NCBI GenBank assembly: GCA_963668245.2
Contig: OY764195.2
Coordinates: 1,116,001 to 1,180,000 of the forward strand
DNA from: Anoxybacterium sp963668245
GTDB taxonomy: Bacteria; Bacillota; Clostridia; Peptostreptococcales; Anaerovoracaceae
Direction: 5' to 3'
Length of the DNA: 64,000 bases
Shown here: piece after piece, positions 40,229 through 49,856 of the stretch
Position numbering within the stretch: position 1 is the stretch's first letter
How the letters are laid out: the number at the start of each line of letters is the position of its first letter
Translations under genes and position numbers: made by a program
The notes under the pieces: model-generated
Database searches by the model: none
Told to the model about the DNA's origin: nothing
The model's input: only the letters and a program-made list of their open reading frames with translations

Positions 40229-40289
40229 ATGTTAATAGTAATTGACCTGTAAGAGAAAGCGAAACATCCCATGAGAGATAAGAGGCAAA

Positions 40290-42575
40290 ATGATGAAGAA
40301 TGAGTTTTACCAAATAGCAATCCAAGCAGCTCCATTTGGGATTTGCTGCTTAAGGGTGATTTCAAACGAGGAAAACCAACCGTGCAATTTTATTCTATTG
40401 GAATATAACCGGGCTTTCGCGGAAACAATGAAATTTAAAGATGGAAAGTGGGAAGGAGCATCTCTTACAGAACTATCCACTCAATATCGTGACGTGGTCA
40501 AGGATTGGTGCAAACTATACCAGGATATTTACGCCTTGGAAGGTACAAAAGAAAGGGAGATGGAGAGGTATACGCAAGATTTAGGTGGATGGTACCGTGT
40601 TAAGGCATCTGTTCCAGAGGAAGACATGATGATTGTTTATCTGATGGGTTGTGATATTGATGCCAATCAAACGACAGGACTTCGGCGTGCAGCAGAAGCG
40701 TATATTGCCTCGGAACGAATGGAAGCCTCTGGGACAGAACACTTTAATTTATTGGAAAAACGCTTGACTGAAATTGCTGAAGTGCTCAAACTTGAAAATG
40801 ACCAACAGTTTCGAAGGATTATAGAACATCTTCCTTTCTCTTTAAATATTATGACAGTGGAAGGGAAGCTTCTTTATGCCAATCCTAAGTTTTTTGATAT
40901 GTTTGAATTGCAAGAGGATGCCATTGGAGGGGATTCTCTTTTAAATAACTGGGTGGAACCCAAAAAGCGTAGAAGATGGGTTAATGCATTGAAACGAAAA
41001 GGTGTGGTCAATGACTTTGAATTGCATCTGAAAAATGCATCTGGACGTGAATTTTGGGCAATTGCAAGTGGAATTCTGATTTTATATCAAGAGCAGCTCA
41101 GCATTCTTTCTACGATTATTGATATCACCGAGCGAAAACGCATGGAAAGTGCTCTCAAAACAAATGAAGAAAAATATAGGTTATTGACTGAGCATGCTTC
41201 CGATGTAATCTGGGTATATAATCTTAAGAAAAACAGATACACATATGTGAGCCCTTCCATTTACTATCTTACCGGGTTTACGGTAGAAAAATCAATGAAA
41301 ATGAGATTGGAAGATATGCTTACCCAAGAATCCATTTCGATTTTTCAAAATCTGTTAGATCAACATCTAAGGTCCTTTGGGAACGATCCTGAAAAGCCAA
41401 GGACCTTCATCACAGAGGTGAGGCAAAAGTGTCAGGATGGCGGTGTGATTTGGGTTGAGATTTCTTCAAAATTCAGGCTCAACGAAAAAAGAGAAGTGGA
41501 GCTTGTCGGTGTAAGCCGTAATGCAGAAGAACGAAAAAGAGCCGAACGAGAAGTGATTTATCTCAGCTATCATGACCAATTGACAGGTTTATACAATCGC
41601 AGATTTTACGAAGAAGAACTGGTGCGAATGAATTTTAATTGGAATATGCCGATTACTTTAGTTCTTGGAGATGTAAATGGGCTGAAACTGACTAATGATG
41701 CTTTTGGTCATCTTACGGGAGATCGGCTTCTTCGCCGTTTTTCGAACATCTTAAAAAAACAGATGCGTGCAGAAGATGTGGCAGCACGTATTGGTGGTGA
41801 TGAGTTTATTATTCTGCTTCCTAAAACAGATGCAATCGGTGCAGAAATCATGGTTAATCGGATTAAGGATCGGATTGAAAAACATGACGGAGAAGATGGT
41901 GTTCTTTCTGTTTCTTTTGGTTGGGCAACGAAAATTGATGTGGAAGAAGATTTTAATGGGATTTTCATACAAGCGGAGGATAGGATGTACCAGAAAAAGC
42001 TTTTGGAAAGTGCTTCTATGAAAAATCAAACGATTCGTCTTGCTATGGATAAACTATTTATGAAAAGCTTTGTGGAAGAACCTCATGCCATTCGAGTTGG
42101 TGAGCTTTGCAGAACCATTGGAGGTGAAATGGGCCTAACGGGTATTTTCCTTGACGAATTGGAATTGCTTGGAAGGATGCACGACATCGGCAAGGTAGGT
42201 ATTTCCAAAGATATTTTGGTGAAGCAAGGTCCTCTCAGTGATACGGAATGGTTAGAGCTCAAACGACATCCCGAGATTGGGTATCAAATACTCAAAACAG
42301 TTGATGACTATGTAAGAATCGCAGAGGCAGTACTCTCTCATCACGAACGAATGGATGGACAAGGATATCCGAGGAACCTAGAAGCAAAGGAAATACCATT
42401 GCAGTCAAAAATATTGGCGGTAGCAGAAGCCTTCGATTATATGACAAGAGAAAACCATGATGGAAGGTTGATGAGCGAAAAGGAGTCGGTAGAGGAACTG
42501 TATAAAAAGGCCGGAAGCCAATTTGATGCAGATGTGGTTGACGTACTTGCGAAGCAGGTGCTTCCAAAGTTTTAG
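40290..42575 (+). CDS. PAS-PAS-GGDEF-HD-GYP cyclic-di-GMP signalling protein
   Basis: 761 residues without obvious membrane helices. An N-terminal PAS-like region is followed by PAS domains at about 170-290 (F-R-R-I-I-E-H-L-P-F-S) and 290-420 (Y-R-L-L-T-E-H-A-S-D-V-I-W). The GGDEF domain (about 425-585) has an intact I-G-G-D-E-F at residue 501-506 and an inhibitory-site-like R-A-E-D five residues before it. The HD-GYP domain (about 590-761) has M-H-D-I-G-K-V-G-I, K-R-H-P-E-I-G and H-H-E-R-M-D-G-Q-G-Y-P. Synthesis and hydrolysis of c-di-GMP are both possible; which dominates cannot be read from sequence. ATG 40290 or 40293. Confidence 0.92.
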   Translation: MMKNEFYQIAIQAAPFGICCLRVISNEENQPCNFILLEYNRAFAETMKFKDGKWEGASLTELSTQYRDVVKDWCKLYQDIYALEGTKEREMERYTQDLGGWYRVKASVPEEDMMIVYLMGCDIDANQTTGLRRAAEAYIASERMEASGTEHFNLLEKRLTEIAEVLKLENDQQFRRIIEHLPFSLNIMTVEGKLLYANPKFFDMFELQEDAIGGDSLLNNWVEPKKRRRWVNALKRKGVVNDFELHLKNASGREFWAIASGILILYQEQLSILSTIIDITERKRMESALKTNEEKYRLLTEHASDVIWVYNLKKNRYTYVSPSIYYLTGFTVEKSMKMRLEDMLTQESISIFQNLLDQHLRSFGNDPEKPRTFITEVRQKCQDGGVIWVEISSKFRLNEKREVELVGVSRNAEERKRAEREVIYLSYHDQLTGLYNRRFYEEELVRMNFNWNMPITLVLGDVNGLKLTNDAFGHLTGDRLLRRFSNILKKQMRAEDVAARIGGDEFIILLPKTDAIGAEIMVNRIKDRIEKHDGEDGVLSVSFGWATKIDVEEDFNGIFIQAEDRMYQKKLLESASMKNQTIRLAMDKLFMKSFVEEPHAIRVGELCRTIGGEMGLTGIFLDELELLGRMHDIGKVGISKDILVKQGPLSDTEWLELKRHPEIGYQILKTVDDYVRIAEAVLSHHERMDGQGYPRNLEAKEIPLQSKILAVAEAFDYMTRENHDGRLMSEKESVEELYKKAGSQFDADVVDVLAKQVLPKF

Positions 42576-42655
42576 ATAAGACGATTGATAATAGGGCTGC
42601 TGGGGTGATTGCATCTTTATCGGATGGAATTTGTAAAAAGAAAGGGAAATTTTTA

Positions 42656-43159
42656 TTGGATAATATTATTTTGATTGGAATGCCTGGTTGCGGGAAAAGT
42701 ACAATTGGTATTGTGCTAGCCAAGGTATTGGGCTTTCATTTTTTGGACACCGACTTACTGATTCAAGCGCAAGAAGGAAGACTACTACATGAAATACTAG
42801 AGCAAGATGGTGTGGAAGCATTTAATGAAATAGAAAACAGAGTTAACGCTAGCATTCAGTCTAATCGGACGGTCATTGCAACTGGTGGTAGTGTGATATA
42901 TGGGAAAGAAGCGATGGAACATCTAAAGAGCATCGGTAAGGTGGTTTATTTGCGGGTGCCGTTGGATGAATTGGAAATCAGGCTAGGAGATTTTGCACAG
43001 CGTGGAGTTTCTATGAAAGACGGGCAGACTCTGGAAGGATTGTTTGAAGAAAGAAAGCCTTACTATGAGCAGCATGCACATCTGACTGTGGATGTAGGTG
43101 GCTTGGATATCAGAGAGGCCGTGGGGTTGATATGTGAAAAATATGAAGACGATATATAA
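42656..43159 (+). CDS. aroK: Shikimate kinase
   Basis: A 167-residue P-loop kinase that phosphorylates shikimate in aromatic amino acid synthesis. I chose TTG 42656, 9 nt after AAAGGG, giving the standard D-N-I-I-L-I-G-M-P-G-C-G-K-S-T start; the longer frame from 42605 lacks a ribosome site. L-D-T-D-L-L-I-Q and A-T-G-G-S-V-I-Y are the shikimate-binding motifs; L-F-E-E-R-K-P-Y-Y lies in the lid region. It overlaps the MFS permease gene by 26 bp. No other aro genes are nearby. Confidence 0.92.
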   Translation: MDNIILIGMPGCGKSTIGIVLAKVLGFHFLDTDLLIQAQEGRLLHEILEQDGVEAFNEIENRVNASIQSNRTVIATGGSVIYGKEAMEHLKSIGKVVYLRVPLDELEIRLGDFAQRGVSMKDGQTLEGLFEERKPYYEQHAHLTVDVGGLDIREAVGLICEKYEDDI

Positions 43160-44333
43160 GAATTATTCGGGATTGTTGCTTTTGTCTGTGATTGTCATTA
43201 GCTTTTCTCTTCGTGCACCAATCACTGCAATCGGATCACTGGTTGGTTTGATACGCGAAGATACAGGACTTAACAATGGGTTGATTGGTTTGATTACCAC
43301 ACTTCCCTTGGTTGCATTTGCTGTTTGCTCGCCATTTATTTCTCGTTTGAGCAGAAAATATGGACTAGGAAACATGGTGGCAGCAGGTCTTTTCTTTATC
43401 GTTGTTGGTGGGTTGATTCGGTCTTACACAGGAACGACTGGACTGATGATAGGAACCATTATGATTGGGATAGGGATATCTGTAGCCAATGTATTGATTC
43501 CAAGCATCGTGAAGTGGAAATTTCCTGAGCAGGTGGGTGTTGTTACGGGCATCTATATTACATCCATGGCGGTGTTTGCTTCCATTGGTGCAGGCATTAG
43601 TTATCCTTTGGCCGAGGGAGGGATTGGCTGGAAGGCCTCGGCTGCAAGCTGGGCTATTCTAGGTATCATAGCATTCGTTATGTGGCTTCCGTTCATGGGA
43701 CTGAGGACCAGTGAAGAAAAGTTAAACAGTCAATCTGCTGTAGAGACTACAGGGGTAAATATATGGAAGTCACCACTCGCGTGGTACATTACGCTTTTTA
43801 TGGGGTTTCAGTCGCTTAATTTTTATTCACTGACTGCTTGGATTCCTTCGATTTTATTGAGCTTTGATTTATCTCCAGAAAAAGCTGGATATATGGCACT
43901 TCTTTTTCAATTAGCAGGTGTTCCTTCCTCTTTTGGTGTACCTGTGATTGCGGCAAAAGTCAAAAGCCAACTTGGGGTTGTTCTTTCATCAATCTCTGCT
44001 TATATTGCAGGATTTGTGATATTGTTTTCTTTTCATAGTGATGTGGCAATTGTTCTTTCTCTAGTGCTTTTGGCAAATGGTGGTGCTGCAAGCTTTAGCT
44101 GGTGCATGGCAATGCTTAGCATCAAAGGAAAGGATCCGAGGGAAACCATTATGCTTTCGGGAATGGCGCAGTCAGGTGGATACTTTTTGGCTGCCATCGG
44201 ACCAGCACTTGGCGGACTGATTTTTGATATCAGCGGAAGCTGGACTGGTGTTATGTTTTTATTCTACTTTATGACTGGACTAATGATTGTCACTGGGATT
44301 CTAGCTTCAAAAAAAGATCACCTCTTTGAATAG
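43134..44333 (+). CDS. MFS permease of the CynX/NimT type
   Basis: A 399-residue protein with 12 predicted membrane helices. The N-terminal S-L-R-A-P-I-T-A-I-G and L-L-V-x-x-x-V-C-S-P-F-I-S-R-L-S-R-K-Y-G regions match the CynX/NimT (cyanate/nitroimidazole) family; the substrate is unknown and these names are often uninformative. The GTG start at 43134 lies inside the end of aroK; ATG 43143 is an alternative. A dyad and a promoter for metG overlap its 3' end. Confidence 0.85.
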   Translation: MKNMKTIYKNYSGLLLLSVIVISFSLRAPITAIGSLVGLIREDTGLNNGLIGLITTLPLVAFAVCSPFISRLSRKYGLGNMVAAGLFFIVVGGLIRSYTGTTGLMIGTIMIGIGISVANVLIPSIVKWKFPEQVGVVTGIYITSMAVFASIGAGISYPLAEGGIGWKASAASWAILGIIAFVMWLPFMGLRTSEEKLNSQSAVETTGVNIWKSPLAWYITLFMGFQSLNFYSLTAWIPSILLSFDLSPEKAGYMALLFQLAGVPSSFGVPVIAAKVKSQLGVVLSSISAYIAGFVILFSFHSDVAIVLSLVLLANGGAASFSWCMAMLSIKGKDPRETIMLSGMAQSGGYFLAAIGPALGGLIFDISGSWTGVMFLFYFMTGLMIVTGILASKKDHLFE

Positions 44334-44353
44334 AAAGAGGAATATGATATACT
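44326..44353 (+). promoter_or_regulatory. Predicted promoter of metG
   Basis: TTGAAT (44326-44331), 16-bp spacer, TATACT (44348-44353). The -35 lies in an inverted repeat CCTCTTT/AAAGAGG (44321-44340) at the end of the MFS gene. Confidence 0.5.
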
Positions 44354-44412
44354 ATGGAAATTATGTAGCTGCTGGTTCTCATTTGAATCAGAGCATGAAA
44401 GGAAGAGATGAA

Positions 44413-46329
44413 ATGACAAAAAAAACCTATTATATTTCAACACCAATCTACTATCCAAGCTCCAATTTACACATTGGACATACGTATTGTACTGTTATGG
44501 CAGATGCAATGGCAAGATTTAAAAGATTGACAGGTTATGATGTCATGTTTTTGACAGGAACAGACGAACACGGTCAAAAGATACAGAAAGTTGCTGATGC
44601 AAAAGGCATCACTCCTCAGCAGCATGTAGATGAAATCGTAGATGGAATTAAAGAACTCTGGAAAACCATGGAGATTTCATATGATGATTTTATTCGCACA
44701 ACAGAGCCGCGCCATATAAAACGCGTTCAAGATATTTTCAAGAAGATGTATGAAAAAGGGGATATCTATAAAGGGGAGTATGAAGGCTGGTATTGTACTC
44801 CGTGTGAAGCTTTTTGGACGGAAACTCAGGCAGTGGACGGAAAATGTCCTGATTGCGGAAGACCGGTAGAAAAAGCCAAGGAATCTGCATACTTTTTCAA
44901 ACTCTCAAAATACCAAGATCAACTCATCGATCTTTTTGAAAACCAACCGGAATTTTTACAGCCTGATACAAGAAGGAATGAGATGCTGAGTTTTGCAAAG
45001 CAAGGGCTTGAAGATCTTTGTATTTCCAGATCCTCTTTTAGCTGGGGAATTCCAGTACCAATTGATGAGAAACATGTAATCTATGTATGGCTTGATGCTC
45101 TTTCAAACTATATCACCGCTTTAGGCTATCCAGATGCACCCGATCAATTTGACAAATATTGGCCTTGTGATGTTCATTTGGTTGGGAAGGAAATCGTCCG
45201 ATTCCATTCTATCATTTGGCCTGCGATGCTCATGTCATTGGATGTGCCTCTGCCAAAAAAAGTACTGGGCCATGGATGGATTCTTCTAGAAGGGGGCAAG
45301 ATGTCAAAATCTAGAGGAAATATTGTTGATCCTGTAAAGCTCATTGAACGGTATGGGGTAGATGCATTAAAGTATTTCTTGCTGCGAGAATATACTTTTG
45401 GGCAAGATGGATTATATACTAATGAAGTGATGCTAAACCGAATGAATTACGACCTTGCTAACGATTTAGGCAACCTGGTTAGCAGAACAGTCGCCATGAT
45501 TGAAAAATACAATGGAGGCGTGTTACCTCAGTCAAAGCTGACTGGTGATTTTGATGATGATTTAAAGGCAGTAGCCATCGGCGCGGCACAAAAAGTAGAA
45601 AGCTACATGGATAAGTTTAGCTTTAGCTTGGCACTGGAAGAAATATGGGTAGTCATTAGACGAACCAATAAGTATATTGATGAAACCATGCCTTGGGTTC
45701 TTGCAAAAAGTGAGGCGGATAAGGACAGACTGGATACGGTACTGCATAATCTGGCAGAAGCAATTCGTATCGTTTCTGTATTGATTTATCCTTTTATGCA
45801 TACTACTTCAAAGGAAATCCGAAAGCAACTTGGGATTTGGTATGCTGATGTAGTTTGGGAAGATGCACTGACCTTTGATATGATGGGTGGAGAAACGGTT
45901 AAGAAGGGCGATGCGATTTTCCCTCGTATAGATATTGAAAAAGAACTTGCTGAGCTGGAAGCGATGAAAGAGGATGATGGAGATCCAGAAGTAACGCCTA
46001 CCGAGTTTAAACCAGAAATCACCATCGATGATTTTGATAAAATTGATTTGAAAGTTGGAGAAATCATAGATTGTAAGCCTCACCCAAAAGCGGATAAACT
46101 TCTTGTTTCACAAGTTAAAATTGGAACGGATACAAGACAAATTGTGTCTGGAGTAGCAAAACACTACGCTCCAGAGGAGTTGAAGGGTAAAAAAGTCATT
46201 GTGGTTGCAAACTTAAAACCAATTAAACTCAGAGGAGAAGAATCCAAAGGGATGATTTTATTTGCTGACAATGGTGAAAAATTAGCATTTGTAACGACAG
46301 ATGCGGTTGACGGCAACAACGTACAATAA
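44413..46329 (+). CDS. metG: Methionyl-tRNA synthetase
   Basis: A 638-residue class I aminoacyl-tRNA synthetase. ATG 44413 follows AAAGGAAGAG; the open frame extends 29 codons into the leader but that part is not protein-like. The HIGH signature is N-L-H-I-G-H-T-Y and KMSKS is G-K-M-S-K-S-R-G-N. The connective zinc knuckle is C-T-P-C with C-P-D-C. The C-terminal 110 residues form an EMAP/OB tRNA-binding domain (D-L-K-V-G-E-I). A T-box leader was not seen. Confidence 0.96.
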   Translation: MTKKTYYISTPIYYPSSNLHIGHTYCTVMADAMARFKRLTGYDVMFLTGTDEHGQKIQKVADAKGITPQQHVDEIVDGIKELWKTMEISYDDFIRTTEPRHIKRVQDIFKKMYEKGDIYKGEYEGWYCTPCEAFWTETQAVDGKCPDCGRPVEKAKESAYFFKLSKYQDQLIDLFENQPEFLQPDTRRNEMLSFAKQGLEDLCISRSSFSWGIPVPIDEKHVIYVWLDALSNYITALGYPDAPDQFDKYWPCDVHLVGKEIVRFHSIIWPAMLMSLDVPLPKKVLGHGWILLEGGKMSKSRGNIVDPVKLIERYGVDALKYFLLREYTFGQDGLYTNEVMLNRMNYDLANDLGNLVSRTVAMIEKYNGGVLPQSKLTGDFDDDLKAVAIGAAQKVESYMDKFSFSLALEEIWVVIRRTNKYIDETMPWVLAKSEADKDRLDTVLHNLAEAIRIVSVLIYPFMHTTSKEIRKQLGIWYADVVWEDALTFDMMGGETVKKGDAIFPRIDIEKELAELEAMKEDDGDPEVTPTEFKPEITIDDFDKIDLKVGEIIDCKPHPKADKLLVSQVKIGTDTRQIVSGVAKHYAPEELKGKKVIVVANLKPIKLRGEESKGMILFADNGEKLAFVTTDAVDGNNVQ

Positions 46330-46337
46330 TCAAGCAG

Positions 46338-46370
46338 AGCCTTGCAAGGAAATCCCTGCAAGGCTTTTTA
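46338..46370 (+). terminator. Terminator of metG
   Basis: AGCCTTGCA (46338-46346) pairs perfectly with TGCAAGGCT (46357-46365), followed by T residues. Confidence 0.85.
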
Positions 46371-46442
46371 GCAACTGTATCAGAAACCTTGTTGGTCATG
46401 GTATAACAAGAGACAAAACGGAAGGGAGAAGGTGTAGGTAAC

Positions 46443-47237
46443 ATGTTATTTGACTCACACGCACACTTAAATAGCGAACGATATGATGAAGATAGAGACA
46501 GCCTGATTAAAGAGATAGAAGCATCAGAATTATCATATGTTATGGACATCGGTTATGATTTAAAAAGCTCAAAGGATGCTGTTGAGCACGCACAGAAGTA
46601 TTCTTGGTGCTATGCTGCGGTTGGATGTCATCCCCATGACTCGAAAACCATGGACGACTTAAGCTTTTCTTTGCTACGAGGACTAGCAAAAAAAACAAAA
46701 GTAAAGGCTATTGGTGAGATTGGTTTGGACTATTATTATAACCATTCGGAAAAAGAGGTTCAGCAGTATTGGTTTCGCCGCCAGATTCAGATGGGCTTAG
46801 AACTTGAAATGCCTATCGTTATTCATGATCGAGATGCCAATGAGGATGTGTTAAGAATTTTGAAAGAAGAAGGCGTTTTTTCAAAAGAGAGAAGTAGCAA
46901 GCTTGGGGATGCCAAACTATTGCTTCACTGCTATTCTGGCAGCAGAGAGCTTGCCGAGCAGTATGTAAAGCTAGGAGCCACAATCTCTATCGCAGGGCCT
47001 GTTACCTATAAAAATGCAAGAAAGACCATTGAGGTGGTTGAGGCTGTTTCGTTAGAGCATCTTCTCATTGAGACAGACGCACCGTATTTGACTCCAGAGC
47101 CATTTAGAGGGAAAAGAAACAGACCAGATTATGTTGCATATACAGCAAAAAAAATTGCAGAAATAAAGAATGTTTCCTATGAAGAAGTTGGCAAACAGAC
47201 GTGTATCAATGCAAAGAAATTCTTCGGAATTGAATAG
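46443..47237 (+). CDS. tatD: TatD-family metal-dependent hydrolase
   Basis: A 264-residue TIM-barrel metallohydrolase with 3'-5' exonuclease activity in characterised relatives. Metal ligands appear in order: D-S-H-A-H-L at the N-terminus, G-E-I-G-L-D-Y-Y, V-I-H-D-R, L-L-H-C-Y-S-G and E-T-D-A-P-Y-L-T-P. It commonly follows metG in Firmicutes, as here. ATG 46443 has a G-rich upstream region. Confidence 0.94.
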   Translation: MLFDSHAHLNSERYDEDRDSLIKEIEASELSYVMDIGYDLKSSKDAVEHAQKYSWCYAAVGCHPHDSKTMDDLSFSLLRGLAKKTKVKAIGEIGLDYYYNHSEKEVQQYWFRRQIQMGLELEMPIVIHDRDANEDVLRILKEEGVFSKERSSKLGDAKLLLHCYSGSRELAEQYVKLGATISIAGPVTYKNARKTIEVVEAVSLEHLLIETDAPYLTPEPFRGKRNRPDYVAYTAKKIAEIKNVSYEEVGKQTCINAKKFFGIE

Positions 47238-47261
47238 GATTAATGGGGGATTTTTTTCTGT

Positions 47262-47289
47262 TGCATTCTCATAACCACGGTGGTAATAT
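47262..47289 (+). promoter_or_regulatory. Possible promoter before speE
   Basis: TTGCAT (47262-47267), 16-bp spacer containing the palindrome ACCACGTGGT (47275-47284, which reaches the -10), and TAATAT (47284-47289). Transcripts from here would meet the terminator at 47308 almost immediately. Confidence 0.4.
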
Positions 47290-47307
47290 TAGTTCTTGAA
47301 TCCAATT

Positions 47308-47341
47308 AAATGCTGTAGCATCGGGCTACAGCATTTTGTTT
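47308..47341 (+). terminator. Terminator after tatD
   Basis: AAATGCTGTAGC (47308-47319) pairs perfectly with GCTACAGCATTT (47325-47336), then TGTTT. Confidence 0.85.
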
Positions 47342-47407
47342 CGTGTGGGGGAAAAAAAATTTCACTCATGGTGTTTTTAAGAAAATGGAGGAGGATACGG
47401 TAATACA

Positions 47408-48238
47408 ATGGAACTATGGGTTAGCGAATTGCAAAATGAAAATGTGAAATTTTCAAGCAGAGTAAAAAAAACGATTTACTCTGAAAAAACAGATTTTCAG
47501 GAAATTGAAGTCCTGGAGACAGAGTATTTTGGGAAAATGATGATACTAGATGGTGTGATTCAGACCACAGCTTTTGATGAGTTTGTTTATCATGAAATGA
47601 TTGTACACGTTCCGATGCTAACGCACCCTGAACCAAAGCGAGTGTTGGTAATTGGTGGTGGTGATGGAGGCAGTGTTCGTGAAATATCAAAACATCCTGA
47701 ACTTGAGAAAATTCAATGGGTTGATATTGATCGAAAAGTCATTGAAGCATGTAAAACACATTTACCAGAGTGGAATCAATCGATTTGGGAGAACCCCCTT
47801 GTAGAACAGAAAATACAAGATGGATTTGCGCACATGCAACAGTCAAAAGGTCAGTATGACATAATTATAGTAGATTGCTCCGATCCGGTGGGACCAGGCG
47901 CAATGCTATTTTCCTACGAATTTTATCGAGATGTTTATGAAGCGCTGAAAGAGGATGGTCTATTTGTTCAACAAACAGAATCACCATTTTATCATCGCGA
48001 GCTTATTAAACGAATTCAGAAGGACATCGGATCTTTGTTTCCGGTTACAAGACTTTATACAGCAAACATACCAACTTATCCAAGTGGTTTGCATTGTTTT
48101 ACCATTGGCTCAAAAAAATATGATCCAATGAACTTTGAGGCAGTAAGAATGCCCTCGTTTGAAACACGCTGTTATTCAGAAGAAGCGCATAAAGGAAGCT
48201 TTCTTTTGCCAAAATATGTGAAGGAATTGCTCAAATAG
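47408..48238 (+). CDS. speE: Spermidine synthase
   Basis: A 276-residue aminopropyltransferase that moves the aminopropyl group of decarboxylated SAM onto putrescine. M-E-L-W-V-S-E-L is the family start. The nucleotide-binding motif is V-I-G-G-G-D-G-G-S-V-R-E-I; the putrescine-site Asp is in V-D-C-S-D-P-V-G-P. The C-terminal Y-P-S-G-L-H-C-F-T-I is typical. ATG 47408 follows GGAGGATACGGTAATACA, with a strong terminator upstream. No speD lies nearby. Confidence 0.95.
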   Translation: MELWVSELQNENVKFSSRVKKTIYSEKTDFQEIEVLETEYFGKMMILDGVIQTTAFDEFVYHEMIVHVPMLTHPEPKRVLVIGGGDGGSVREISKHPELEKIQWVDIDRKVIEACKTHLPEWNQSIWENPLVEQKIQDGFAHMQQSKGQYDIIIVDCSDPVGPGAMLFSYEFYRDVYEALKEDGLFVQQTESPFYHRELIKRIQKDIGSLFPVTRLYTANIPTYPSGLHCFTIGSKKYDPMNFEAVRMPSFETRCYSEEAHKGSFLLPKYVKELLK

Positions 48239-48289
48239 ATTCATGAAGAATTTGTATAAACAATCCTAAAAATATGGTATACTAGCACC

Positions 48290-49756
48290 ATGATGAAAGA
48301 GATTGTGAAACGAACGATATTAGATAATCAACTGATCCAAAAAGGTGAGCACATCGTAATCGGACTCTCAGGAGGCCCCGATTCGGTGTGCCTTTTTCAT
48401 ATCCTACATTCCCTGAAAGAGGAATACCAAATTCATCTTCATGCGGTTCATATCAATCACGGTTTAAGACCGGGTGCTGCTGACGAGGATCAGGCTTATG
48501 TAGAGGAATTGTGCCAGAAGTATGAAGTGCCTTGCCATGTGTTTTCATTTAACATAAAACAGATGGCAAAAGATCAAGGGCTTTCCAGCGAGGACGCTGG
48601 AAGAAAAGCTCGATATGGATCGTTTTATCAAGTGGCTCAGTCCCTTGAAGCAGAGCTCCATTGCTCCGTAAAGATTGCTGTGGCCCAAAATAGAAACGAC
48701 CAAAGTGAAACCATCATGATGCGAATCCTTCGTGGAACAGGAACCGATGGGCTTTCTGGGATTGATTATATCCGTCAGGATGATGAACGAGGGAGTATCA
48801 TTCGGCCACTTCTTGATGTCTCCAGAACGGAGATAGAGGAATACTGTTATGCGCAGGCATTGTCTCCAAGGATTGATTTAACAAATCTAGAACCTATTTA
48901 TACAAGAAATAAAATTAGGTTAGAACTACTACCCTATCTTTCAGAGCAGTTTAACCCCAATATTGGAGCGGCTCTCAATCGGTTGTCAATCGCTGCAAAA
49001 GAAGACAAGGATTATTTCTCTCAAGTGGTAGATGATTTGATGAAAACCCATTGTAGAGAAAAAGAACAGTATGAAATCACAATTCCTGCTTCTATTCTAC
49101 GCCAATTACACCCTGCGATTCGCCACAGATTGATGATGCGAATTTTGGAAAAAATAGGTTTAGATTGTGATATTTCCTCTGTTCACTTGCATCAGGCAGA
49201 TCAAGTTTTATCGAGCGGAAAAACGACAGTTGTATCAGAATTCCCAGGGTTCTATAGGATGAAGATTTCCTATGATCAGGCTATCTTTTCCAGAAAACAG
49301 AGGATGGTTTCTGGAAAAATGAAAAAGATAGAACTTTCTTTTGAATACCCACTAAATCTAAAAGGCATTACAGATATTTTTGAATTAAATGCTCAGATTA
49401 GGGTAACAATTCTCAATAGACAACAGTGGCTCGCAACGGGAGAGGGGGAGCAGTTTAAGAAAGATGGTGTTGCATGCTGCCTCAGTTTAGATAAAATTTA
49501 TGAAAGCATGACCAATCCTGTGCTAAGGACTAGAAAGCCTGGCGATTATATCATTCCGTTTGGAATGATAGGGAGAAAAAAGCTTCAGGATTTTTTTGTG
49601 GATATAAAGCTGGAAACAGAGAAACGAAACAAGACATTGCTTTTGTGTTTGGGTTCTGAGGTGATTTGGGTCGTTGGTATTCGTATCAATGAAAAATATA
49701 GGATAGAGAACCAAACAGAAAATATCATTTGTCTTGAATATAATATGAATTTATGA
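48290..49756 (+). CDS. tilS: tRNA(Ile)-lysidine synthetase
   Basis: A 488-residue N-type ATP pyrophosphatase that converts C34 of the minor tRNA-Ile to lysidine. The PP-loop is L-S-G-G-P-D-S-V-C, followed by H-I-N-H-G-L-R and N-R-N-D-Q-S-E-T-I-M-M-R-I-L-R-G-T. The C-terminal lysidine domain has R-T-R-K-P-G-D-Y-I-I-P-F-G and K-K-L-Q-D-F-F-V-D. ATG 48290 or 48293 are both possible. A TATACT motif lies just upstream. The usual tilS-hpt-ftsH order is kept except that hpt is missing. Confidence 0.94.
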   Translation: MMKEIVKRTILDNQLIQKGEHIVIGLSGGPDSVCLFHILHSLKEEYQIHLHAVHINHGLRPGAADEDQAYVEELCQKYEVPCHVFSFNIKQMAKDQGLSSEDAGRKARYGSFYQVAQSLEAELHCSVKIAVAQNRNDQSETIMMRILRGTGTDGLSGIDYIRQDDERGSIIRPLLDVSRTEIEEYCYAQALSPRIDLTNLEPIYTRNKIRLELLPYLSEQFNPNIGAALNRLSIAAKEDKDYFSQVVDDLMKTHCREKEQYEITIPASILRQLHPAIRHRLMMRILEKIGLDCDISSVHLHQADQVLSSGKTTVVSEFPGFYRMKISYDQAIFSRKQRMVSGKMKKIELSFEYPLNLKGITDIFELNAQIRVTILNRQQWLATGEGEQFKKDGVACCLSLDKIYESMTNPVLRTRKPGDYIIPFGMIGRKKLQDFFVDIKLETEKRNKTLLLCLGSEVIWVVGIRINEKYRIENQTENIICLEYNMNL

Positions 49757-49856
49757 TAAAATTTTCAGTACTATTTGATTACATGGAAAATGGCAAAAAT
49801 AGTAAGTGTGCTGATTTGTAAAATATAAAAAAGTTCGAGAAAGGGGAACGCAGACA

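Noticed and set aside
44334..44412. T-box leader for metG (also considered for lysS, asnS and the his operon)
   Set aside because: No TGGNACCGCG-type T-box sequence or specifier-loop architecture is visible in any of these leaders.
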